Assembly (NCBI GenBank): GCA_002085355.1
Contig: NATN01000012.1
Location: 1 to 34,033 of the forward strand
DNA length: 34,033 bases
From: Candidatus Zhuqueibacterota bacterium 4484_87
GTDB lineage: Bacteria; Zhuqueibacterota; Zhuqueibacteria; Thermofontimicrobiales; Thermofontimicrobiaceae
Direction of reading: 5' to 3'
Made by a program: the position numbers and the translations under genes. Shown in pieces: positions 1-7,032 of the stretch. The notes below the pieces were generated by a model that was given only the letters and a program-made list of their open reading frames with translations, was not told where the DNA came from and made no database searches. The number at the start of each line of letters is the position of its first letter. The stretch's first letter is position 1.

Positions 1-918
1 CGATTCCGTGTGTCTATTTTGCCAATTGTTACTTCCCAATACAATCGAAAATACGAAAGCGTCGTCATTCGCGTGCTCGATGACCGCAAAGTAATAAAAA
101 ATCTGGATGCCCTTGGATTTGATGAAATAGCCAAACGCGAGTTTGTTAGCGCGATAAAAAAACCACAGGGAATGGTAATCCTGACAGGGCCTACAGGAAG
201 CGGTAAGAGCACAACTTTAGTAGCTGCTCTGAACTATGTGATGAATCCCGAGCTCAATGTACTGACGGTTGAGGACCCGGTGGAATACAACATTCGAGGC
301 GCGAGGCAGTTGAAGATCAGCCACAAAATGGACTTTGATCAGGCAATTCGGGCAATTTTGCGGCATGACCCGGACATCGTCATGGTGGGTGAGATCCGTG
401 ATGCGAAAACGGCTGAGATTGGTATCAAATTGGCAAACACGGGTCATTTAACCTTCAGCACCTTGCATACGAACGATTCAGCCAGCGTTGTTTCACGACT
501 ATACAAAATGGGAATCGAACCCTTTTTGATCGCCTATGCCATCAATTTGGTTGTGGCGCAGCGCCTTGTACGGAAATTGTGTCCGCACTGTCGTAAGCCA
601 ATCAGTGAAAGCGAAAAAGAGAATGCGTTACAGTTAGGAATCACAGAAGAGGAATTGGAGAAAGCAACAATTTATGAGCCTGTTGGTTGTGACAAATGCA
701 ATAGAGGCTACAAAGGAAGAATGGGAATTTACGAAGCGCTCCCATTTACACATGAGATCAGAAAAATTATTTTAAAGGCATCACAAGAATTAGATGAAGA
801 TGCCGTCAGAGAAGCAGCCCAAAGGCATGGGATGCTTACACTAAGGCAGTCAGCAATTCGGCTGGCATTACAAGGAGTAACCAGTCTGGAAGAAGTAGCT
901 GCCGTAACTTCAGAATAA
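1..918 (+). CDS. GspE/PilB-type pilus or secretion ATPase, 5' partial
   Basis: This is the C-terminal part of a hexameric cytoplasmic ATPase that powers pilus assembly or type II secretion. The reading frame is open to base 1 and begins RFRVSILP, a typical internal segment of the family, so the GTG at base 10 is not the true start and the N-terminal domain lies outside the window. Visible motifs are Walker A GPTGSGKS (about 187-210), an intact Asp box TVEDPVEY, Walker B DPDIVMVGEIRD, an intact His box (TGH then STLHTND), and a tetracysteine zinc site CPHC ... CDKC followed by GRMGIYE. All catalytic motifs are canonical, in contrast to the second family member at 20112-21803. It precedes the receiver gene by 17 bp, so they are probably cotranscribed. 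PilB, MshE and GspE cannot be told apart from this fragment, but the pilus neighbours favour PilB/MshE. Confidence 0.93.
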   Translation, partial: RFRVSILPIVTSQYNRKYESVVIRVLDDRKVIKNLDALGFDEIAKREFVSAIKKPQGMVILTGPTGSGKSTTLVAALNYVMNPELNVLTVEDPVEYNIRGARQLKISHKMDFDQAIRAILRHDPDIVMVGEIRDAKTAEIGIKLANTGHLTFSTLHTNDSASVVSRLYKMGIEPFLIAYAINLVVAQRLVRKLCPHCRKPISESEKENALQLGITEEELEKATIYEPVGCDKCNRGYKGRMGIYEALPFTHEIRKIILKASQELDEDAVREAAQRHGMLTLRQSAIRLALQGVTSLEEVAAVTSE

Positions 919-935
919 GAAAGCAGAGGAATGAC

Positions 936-1337
936 ATGGGAAAAGTACTATTGGTTGATGACGATCCTGTCATGCAACGTTATACGGGGCACATTTTGGA
1001 AAAGGGCGGTTTTGATCTTGATACGGCATCTGATGCCTTCGAGGCCATCAATAAAGCGCAACAAATTTCGTATGATCTGGTAGTTGTTGACTTGGTTCTC
1101 CCTGGTCCTTTGAATGGCGTTGATACAATCAGAGAAATCCGAAAAAGCTCTCCGTCGGCTAAAATTATCGCCTATTCAGGGTTCAGCGACAATGATATCA
1201 CGGAAAGAGTTTCGCTTGCAGGCGCCGATCATTTTTTAACAAAACCATTTAAACCAAATGAATTAATGGCTCTCATTCGGGGGAAAGCTGAAAATGAGAT
1301 CGCCACTAAAAGCGATCTTAACATTCAATTTGCTTAA
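936..1337 (+). CDS. CheY-like receiver-only response regulator (copy 1)
   Basis: This 133-residue protein is a single receiver domain with no output domain. The acidic pocket DDD is at residues 8-10, the phospho-acceptor Asp is residue 52 (VVVDLVLPG), the switch Ser lies in IAYSGFS, and the conserved Lys is in TKPFK. The loop after the Asp reads LPGPLNGVD, one residue longer than the common MPGMDG form; the next two genes share this. It has a good ribosome site (AGAGGA) before the ATG. It sits between a PilB-type ATPase and two paralogous receivers, so it probably acts by protein contact on pilus function, as PilG/PilH do in Pseudomonas. That role is inferred from context and family. Confidence 0.93.
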   Translation: MGKVLLVDDDPVMQRYTGHILEKGGFDLDTASDAFEAINKAQQISYDLVVVDLVLPGPLNGVDTIREIRKSSPSAKIIAYSGFSDNDITERVSLAGADHFLTKPFKPNELMALIRGKAENEIATKSDLNIQFA

Positions 1338-1384
1338 AACACGAAAGGAATCTTTATCATCAACAACTGTGAGGAGGATGCGTA

Positions 1385-1741
1385 ATGGGCAAAATTTTAA
1401 TTGTCGATGACGAGAAGGACATGTGCGAAGTTCTGGCACAATATTTCTCCAGTGAGGGGCATGAGGTGGATTGTGCTTATGATGCGGAACAGGCAATTCA
1501 TAAATCACAAAATAAAAAATACCATTTTGCGCTCGTTGATCTGGTTATGCCGGGCCGCATGAATGGCATTGATGTGATTCGCCAAATTAAGCAGGATTCA
1601 CCAAAAACAAAAATCATCGCATATTCAGGATTTTGCGATCTGGATATTGCGGACAGAGTTGTGAATGCCGGCGCAAATCATTTCCTGACAAAGCCATTTA
1701 AGCAACAACAGTTATCGTATCTTATGTTTAACACGAATTAG
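1385..1741 (+). CDS. CheY-like receiver-only response regulator (copy 2)
   Basis: This is the second of three tandem single-domain receivers (118 aa). It has acidic residues DDE at 8-10, phospho-acceptor Asp52 (LVDLVMPG), the IIAYSGF switch segment and TKPFK. It aligns without gaps to its neighbours over almost its whole length and shares the LPG/MPG-xMNG-[IL]D loop, so the set arose by tandem duplication. It is the shortest copy, ending soon after the last helix begins. The ribosome site GAGGAGG lies just before the ATG. It probably takes phosphate from a kinase in trans; the adjacent histidine-kinase-like gene has no ATP-binding domain. Confidence 0.93.
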   Translation: MGKILIVDDEKDMCEVLAQYFSSEGHEVDCAYDAEQAIHKSQNKKYHFALVDLVMPGRMNGIDVIRQIKQDSPKTKIIAYSGFCDLDIADRVVNAGANHFLTKPFKQQQLSYLMFNTN

Positions 1742-1799
1742 AAAACAGTAAATAATAGGTGACAGTAAAGCCAGACAATTAAATCGCGGAGTAAAAAAA

Positions 1800-2189
1800 A
1801 TGGCAAGGATACTAATCATCGACGACGAAGTGGAAATGCGGGATATTTCGTCTCAAATTTTCGAACTGGAGGGACATGACGTTTCAACTTCTGCTGACGC
1901 AGAGGATGCAGTTTTCAAAATAAAAAATAACAAATACGATGTTCTATTGGTTGACCTTGTATTGCCCGGCAAGATGAATGGGCTGGACATAATCAAACAG
2001 GCGCGGATCAATATGCCTCGGGCGCACATCATCGCATATTCCGGTTTTAGCGGTCACGACATAACTGAAAAAGTCATTCGTGCCGGAGCGGATAATTTTA
2101 TCACTAAACCGTTTAAGCGAAAGGAATTGGTGGATTTGGTAAATGCATTTGTGTATCGAAGTAATGATAAATCAGCGATCATTCAATAA
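1800..2189 (+). CDS. CheY-like receiver-only response regulator (copy 3)
   Basis: Third tandem single-domain receiver, 129 aa. Acidic pocket DDE is at residues 8-10, phospho-acceptor Asp52 is in LLVDLVLPG, and IIAYSGFSGHD and TKPFK complete the active site. The conserved signature IAYSGF-x2-DI is shared with copies 1 and 2, while the surface helices differ, as expected if each copy contacts a different partner. A weak ribosome site (CGGAG) lies about ten bases before the ATG. It is followed 51 bp later by the membrane histidine-kinase-like protein. No output domain is present, so a protein-interaction role is inferred. Confidence 0.93.
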   Translation: MARILIIDDEVEMRDISSQIFELEGHDVSTSADAEDAVFKIKNNKYDVLLVDLVLPGKMNGLDIIKQARINMPRAHIIAYSGFSGHDITEKVIRAGADNFITKPFKRKELVDLVNAFVYRSNDKSAIIQ

Positions 2190-2240
2190 ACAGGACGAAA
2201 AAGATCAAGACGATGGATTTATTAACAGGTGAATTGAGCG

Positions 2241-3212
2241 ATGCAAAAATTAAATTCGATTTCAAAAGGAGTTACCAAACTGTCAATGAATATCCACGAT
2301 TATGAACAGATATCATTTCGGCAGGCTCTGAAGTGGTGGAATCTTGTACGCTGGTTATCCACCATCAGTTTTCTCGCGTTGGGAATCATCCAAATAAGCG
2401 CCAGTGGCTTTACTTTTCCTATTCCCGCTTTTGTCTTGACATTGTTGGCAATCACTCTCTTGAACACTGTTTACAGTCTCTGGATCGATCATTTTCATTA
2501 CAACATCATTTTTCCCATTATTCATAATTTGCTGGATATCATCATTTTTTCGATGGCTATTTTTATGACCGGTGGGATTAAAAGTCCCTTTTTGTGGGGC
2601 TATCTTATCCCGATTCTTACGTCAAGTATCACCATAGGCAGGACGATGGGATTTTTTGCTTCATCATTGAGCATTCTCAGTCTGTGGGCTATCTCGCAGC
2701 TTTCGCAGTCTCCCATTATGATAAATTTGAAAGCGAATTATGACGTCTTCAATTACAATCAATTTGAAATAAAAACTCTTCTCTCCTACGCTTGTTTGTT
2801 CTTTCTGGTCTATTTTATTTCGTCTTTTTTGGCAAATTCATTGCGCGAGCAAAATTCAAATCTAAAAGCGCTGAATGAACAATTAATAGACAAAACGAAT
2901 CAGATTTTGAAATCTCAGGAAAAAATATTGGAGATGGAACGTCGCGACACACTTTACCAGGCGGCAATGACAATGCAGCATGAAATCAATAATCCTCTGA
3001 CTATTGTATCGCTGAACACCGAAATGTTGGTTAAGGAAACTCCTTACGTCAACCCAAAACGGATTAAGACCATTAATGATTCAATTGAGAGAATCAAAAA
3101 CATTTTAAATAAAATGCGCTCACTACAGGCAAAATCTCTGAAAAAACGGGATGCGCTGAGTGGGCTGGAAATTTTTGAATTAAATGAAAACGAAAATCAG
3201 ATAATTTTGTGA
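2241..3212 (+). CDS. Membrane histidine-kinase-like protein with H-box but no catalytic ATPase domain
   Basis: The 323-residue protein has five or six hydrophobic segments between about residues 38 and 200, then a coiled-coil linker (about 200-235) and a dimerisation/histidine-phosphotransfer segment with the H-box HEINNPL; the phosphorylatable His is residue 247. After that helical hairpin the protein ends at ...NENENQIIL, where a normal histidine kinase would continue for about 150 residues with the N, G1, F and G2 boxes of HATPase_c. None of those motifs is present. The stop codon is separated from the PilT-type start by a single base, so the short form looks like a settled arrangement and not a fresh frameshift. 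It may be phosphorylated in trans, act as a phosphatase or phosphotransfer hub for the adjacent receivers, or be a scaffold; these roles are inferred. Confidence 0.85.
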   Translation: MQKLNSISKGVTKLSMNIHDYEQISFRQALKWWNLVRWLSTISFLALGIIQISASGFTFPIPAFVLTLLAITLLNTVYSLWIDHFHYNIIFPIIHNLLDIIIFSMAIFMTGGIKSPFLWGYLIPILTSSITIGRTMGFFASSLSILSLWAISQLSQSPIMINLKANYDVFNYNQFEIKTLLSYACLFFLVYFISSFLANSLREQNSNLKALNEQLIDKTNQILKSQEKILEMERRDTLYQAAMTMQHEINNPLTIVSLNTEMLVKETPYVNPKRIKTINDSIERIKNILNKMRSLQAKSLKKRDALSGLEIFELNENENQIIL

Positions 3213-3213
3213 A

Positions 3214-4431
3214 ATGGAAAATTTGAATAAAATATTTGATAAAATCTTGGAAAATGTCCCGGATTATGCAACAGATATTGAGCGACAGGTATTGATTCGT
3301 CGAGGCATCAAATCTTTGACTCCGAACGAATTGAATGTGATCATTTCACAAATTAATAACTATTTGATCTTTATGCGCGAATCAGAAGCGTCAGACATTG
3401 AAATCGGTGGCTCTACAGCACTCGGACGGATCTGGTTTCGCGTGTACGGAGAGAAAAAGCCTTATCCTGAATTAGGGCTCTTTACGCAGGATCAGACAAA
3501 TATTTTTTGCCAGGCGATTTTAAGCGATAAACAATGGGAGCGCCTTTTGGATTGGCGTGCAACTGATTTCTCCCATCTCATTGAAAAAGACGGCACACTC
3601 TACCGTTGGCGCGCCACCGTTTATTTTGACATGGGACATTTAGCGCTCAACATGCGCGCTATTTCAGATAAAATTTATCCTTTCGCAAGCTATCAATTTG
3701 CCCCCGGCGTAGCAAAGCATTTATCGCTGGGGCATGAAAAACAGGGTCTGGTGCTCATCACAGGCATCACTGGCAGCGGGAAAAGCACAACCATGGACAG
3801 TATCATTGACGCTAACAATCGCAGCTTTTCCGGTCATATTGTCATCATTGGGGATCCAATAGAGCAGATCCACCAGTCAAAAAAGTGCATCGTCCGGCAC
3901 CGCGAAGTAGGTAGAGATGTACTTTCTTTCAAAGATGGAGCTGTTCAGGCGCTGCGCCAGGACCCGGACATAATCGTTGTCGGCGAAATGAGAGATTCGG
4001 AAACGATTATGACTTGTCTTGAAATTACAGACACAGGGCATAAAGTATTTTCAACATTGCACACAAGTTCTGCGGTGGAAACGATCGACAGAATCATTGC
4101 CGAATGCCCTCCTATCGAACAGGAGCGGGTGCGCAACCGATTGGCTGATGTGCTGAAAGTTATTATTTCGCAAAAATTGGTTCCAACAATCGATGGAAAA
4201 TTAATACTTGCTAAAGAAATAATGGTCGTTGACAGCGCTGTGAAAGCAGCAATTCGTAACAATAATACCCATGAAATTTACCAGATGATCAGCGAACGCG
4301 GTCATTTGGGAATGACCACGCTTGAACAAGATTTAGTTCGACTATACAGAAACAGGCAAATTTCAAAAGAAAATGTGTATAACTTTGCAAATAACAAAAA
4401 ACGAGCGCATGAATTAATGACTTCTGAATAA
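3214..4431 (+). CDS. pilT: PilT-type twitching/retraction ATPase
   Basis: This 405-residue hexameric motor ATPase resembles PilT/PilU, which depolymerise type IV pili at the inner membrane. It has an N-terminal PAS-like region, Walker A GITGSGKST (about nucleotides 3766-3792), the PilT-characteristic run RHREVGRD, Walker B DPDIIVVGEMRD, His box TGHKVFSTLHTSS, and a C-terminal region AIRNNNTHEIYQ ... GHLGMTTLEQDL similar to the AIRN-type PilT tail. There is no tetracysteine zinc site, which separates it from the PilB group. The Asp box reads IGDPIEQ where PilT usually has IEDPIE, so one acidic residue is replaced by Gly. No ribosome site is visible; it starts one base after the previous stop and is probably translationally coupled. 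PilU or another PilT paralogue is possible. Confidence 0.88.
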   Translation: MENLNKIFDKILENVPDYATDIERQVLIRRGIKSLTPNELNVIISQINNYLIFMRESEASDIEIGGSTALGRIWFRVYGEKKPYPELGLFTQDQTNIFCQAILSDKQWERLLDWRATDFSHLIEKDGTLYRWRATVYFDMGHLALNMRAISDKIYPFASYQFAPGVAKHLSLGHEKQGLVLITGITGSGKSTTMDSIIDANNRSFSGHIVIIGDPIEQIHQSKKCIVRHREVGRDVLSFKDGAVQALRQDPDIIVVGEMRDSETIMTCLEITDTGHKVFSTLHTSSAVETIDRIIAECPPIEQERVRNRLADVLKVIISQKLVPTIDGKLILAKEIMVVDSAVKAAIRNNNTHEIYQMISERGHLGMTTLEQDLVRLYRNRQISKENVYNFANNKKRAHELMTSE

Positions 4432-4447
4432 GTGAATTGAGGGAACG

Positions 4448-6040
4448 ATGGACAAATTAGCTTTAGGAATTTATTTTGATGGACTTTACGTCCACGCTGC
4501 GCTTGTGAAAAAAGAACACGGCTTAATTTCCATAGAGTCGCTGGAATCTTTCCGGCTTTACGATTCGCTGGAGCAGACAGAAGAGATCGAAAACAGCGAC
4601 CTGCCGCAAAATGGTGAACAACCAACAAATCCAGAAGATCCGTTTGGTTTTGATCTTGATGGATCTGCCCAATCAGGTGATGTCACTGAGGCAAGGGGCA
4701 ATATTGACGTCATCGTTGAAATGCTGGCAAAAATGGCGCCGGAAGGCTGCCCTATCGCCTTTAATTTGCACAATTCCAATGTCATCTACACTGTCGTCGA
4801 TGTTGACAAAAAGGTATCGAAATCTCAGCTAAAAAAACTCATCGCGGAAGAATTAGCAAAGGCAAACGAACAGGAATCCGTTTCCGGACAGATTGGTTTC
4901 GCGCCAATCGCTGATTTAAGTTATCTGGGCGTTGTTCATAAAGACCCATTAATTTTCGCAAATTTACTATCAGAAGCTGTCCGCCTGATGCATCGACAGT
5001 CTCAACCGATCAAATTGATTGATACCATTGAATTTTCATTGGCAGAGCTTGTCCATGAAACTTATCAGTTATCTGATGTGGACAGAACAGCCGTCGTCCT
5101 GTTCAGCCAAAATTTCACAAAAATTTTCTTCATGAAGGGCTCGAAAATCGATTACATTTTGCCAACCATTCACATCGGCATTCGATCGAGCAAAATTTGC
5201 GAAACCGCATTTTCAAAACTGTTATACGAATTAGATTTCAAAGGGCTTGAACTACCGCGGCAGATCGTGCTGACAGGAGAAGTTGATGCGATAGATGCGG
5301 AAGATTTTTTCCAGACAAAATTCCCGAACATTAACATCGTGAAATTTGAAGTCAGTGAATCCTATCTCGCGCCGCATCTTCAAGGCTTGGCAGGCAAAAC
5401 CTCGCCCTACAGCGTTGCCATTGCTCTGGCAACAAAAGTCTTGCGTCCCAAAAAAGAAAGAATTTACAAAAACAACTTTGTTCCGAAAAAAGTCAGGGAA
5501 CAGCAATCCCAATTTGTTATTGCCTGGCATGGCTTTGCCATGATAGGTCTGGTTTTTTTGACGCTCATTTTGCTTTTTTTAAAATCTTCGGCGATCAATA
5601 GCGATATTGCCAAAGTGAAAAATTCACTTGAAGAAATCAATTTTGATCTGTCGCAGCTCAAAAACGTTGAGCATGATGTGGATAGCCTGCGTCTGGAAAT
5701 TAGCCATTTGGAAAAAGGAACATCACTGATTGATTCGTTATCGGCTGTTACAACTCGTTGGACGCCCTTGATAAAAACCTTCTCTGATGCGTATGAAAAA
5801 ATTGGGAAATTTACTATCAAAAAATTTGAAAGCGTCAGCGATGAAAAAATGGTTGTGAGTCTGAATTTGTCAAGATTGGAGCAAGTCGCCCTGCTGGAAA
5901 GATTTATCTCTGATAGCAAGGTTCTGTCAGTGGGTCGTCAGAAAACCGAAGATCAAGGCGAAATACTGGAAATGACAATCGAATGCGATTTGAGTCATCA
6001 GAAATTAAAAAAGCCTGAAGCGGCAAAAATAAATAATTAA
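4448..6040 (+). CDS. PilM-PilN-like fusion, pilus inner-membrane assembly protein
   Basis: The 530-residue protein combines two usually separate alignment-complex subunits. Residues 1 to about 345 look like the actin-fold PilM/MshI protein (start LALGIYFDGLYVHAALVKK, later LTGEVDAID), with an acidic, probably flexible insert at about 45-80. Residues about 345-357 carry the PilN-style cytoplasmic motif NNFVPKKVRE, followed by one transmembrane helix (about 357-380), a coiled coil (380-425) and a small periplasmic ferredoxin-like domain. In Thermus, Myxococcus and Pseudomonas, PilM binds the short N-terminal tail of PilN; here the two are covalently joined. A ribosome site (GAGGG) precedes the ATG by a few bases. 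It lies between the retraction ATPase and the PilO-like gene, the expected place. The PilM assignment rests on context and overall pattern, not on a diagnostic motif. Confidence 0.78.
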   Translation: MDKLALGIYFDGLYVHAALVKKEHGLISIESLESFRLYDSLEQTEEIENSDLPQNGEQPTNPEDPFGFDLDGSAQSGDVTEARGNIDVIVEMLAKMAPEGCPIAFNLHNSNVIYTVVDVDKKVSKSQLKKLIAEELAKANEQESVSGQIGFAPIADLSYLGVVHKDPLIFANLLSEAVRLMHRQSQPIKLIDTIEFSLAELVHETYQLSDVDRTAVVLFSQNFTKIFFMKGSKIDYILPTIHIGIRSSKICETAFSKLLYELDFKGLELPRQIVLTGEVDAIDAEDFFQTKFPNINIVKFEVSESYLAPHLQGLAGKTSPYSVAIALATKVLRPKKERIYKNNFVPKKVREQQSQFVIAWHGFAMIGLVFLTLILLFLKSSAINSDIAKVKNSLEEINFDLSQLKNVEHDVDSLRLEISHLEKGTSLIDSLSAVTTRWTPLIKTFSDAYEKIGKFTIKKFESVSDEKMVVSLNLSRLEQVALLERFISDSKVLSVGRQKTEDQGEILEMTIECDLSHQKLKKPEAAKINN

Positions 6041-6058
6041 ACTGGTCTGATAAAAGCC

Positions 6059-7030
6059 ATGAATAAGATTGTAAGAAATACACTTATTTTGTCCTCTGTA
6101 TGGGTATTGATGCTGATTATTGGTCTGGTGTATATTTATGGTCACCAGAAAAAAATACTCGACAAACTCAGTGCAGAGGAAAAGAAAAAATCAGAACGAT
6201 TGGAGGATCTACGTTCTCTTCAAAGTGATTTATCAGAATTGCTCTCCTATTACAATCAGTTAAAGGAAAACAGTTTGCGCTTCAAAGGGACGCTGGCTTC
6301 GTTTGTTTCTCCGGGCGAAACATTTGATTACATTCGTCGCGAGCTGTTGAGGACAAATTCTTCGATCAAACTGGATATGGACTTTGAGAGTGAATCACCA
6401 TTTAAAAATATGATTAAACGGAATTATAATTTGAAAGGTACTGGGAAATTTACCGATATTTATAGTTTCATCTGGTTTCTGGAAAATGGACCAGTCTTTT
6501 ATAATTTAACATCATTGACTGTTGAAAAGCTTGATCCAACAGCGAGCGCAGAAATTGAATTCACTCAGGCAGACGAAGCTACATTCAACTTCAGCCTCAT
6601 CGGTTATGATCGCAAAGAAGGCCCTAAAATCGCTGAAATTAACAATGAGTACGGAGAGCCAGAGCATATCGTCAATTTGCTTGAGGAGATAAATCCGTTT
6701 CGCAAAGCAACTGTCAAAGCTCGTCCGTCTCAATACGCAAACAATTCGCCGGCTCCAGTGAAAAGACCATATACAGCGCGCGCATTGGAGACAAACAGAC
6801 AGTCCGCTGCTCCAAAATTACCGGAAATAAACAGCGCGTGCGAAGTTTTAGCAATTACCCCTTTTTCTGTACTCATCAAAGAAGCGAATGGTAAAATAGT
6901 AAAACTCCGCAAAGGCGACAAAATTTACGGCGGGACCTTAACTTCATTGGACGCAAAAACAGGAAAGGCAATTTTTCAGTATGACAATTCATCAGGATCG
7001 AGAAAAGTTGTATTAACAATGCAAAAATAG
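6059..7030 (+). CDS. PilO-like inner-membrane protein with PilP-like C-terminal domain
   Basis: This 323-residue protein has one N-terminal transmembrane helix (about residues 8-28), a coiled coil (about 32-75), and a mixed alpha/beta periplasmic domain up to about residue 190, the layout of PilO/MshJ. A Pro/Ala-rich linker (about 215-255) leads to a C-terminal module of about 65 residues, LPEINSACEVLAITPF ... KLRKGDKIYGGTLTSL, which resembles the small beta-sandwich of PilP/GspC that touches the secretin. The gene therefore seems to merge PilO and PilP. It is followed by the secretin with two bases between stop and start, which fits direct cooperation at the periplasm-outer membrane link. 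No clear ribosome site precedes the ATG. Confidence 0.75.
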   Translation: MNKIVRNTLILSSVWVLMLIIGLVYIYGHQKKILDKLSAEEKKKSERLEDLRSLQSDLSELLSYYNQLKENSLRFKGTLASFVSPGETFDYIRRELLRTNSSIKLDMDFESESPFKNMIKRNYNLKGTGKFTDIYSFIWFLENGPVFYNLTSLTVEKLDPTASAEIEFTQADEATFNFSLIGYDRKEGPKIAEINNEYGEPEHIVNLLEEINPFRKATVKARPSQYANNSPAPVKRPYTARALETNRQSAAPKLPEINSACEVLAITPFSVLIKEANGKIVKLRKGDKIYGGTLTSLDAKTGKAIFQYDNSSGSRKVVLTMQK

Positions 7031-7032
7031 AG

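Noticed and set aside
2830..2845. Sigma-54-like sequence TGGCAAATTCATTGCG on the plus strand
   Set aside because: It matches ten of twelve consensus positions with correct spacing, but lies inside the coding part of the H-box protein, far from any start, with no palindrome seen nearby; left as a probable chance match.
5464..5919. 151-codon open frame on the minus strand
   Set aside because: It is antisense to the PilM-PilN-like gene; no ribosome site or recognisable domain.
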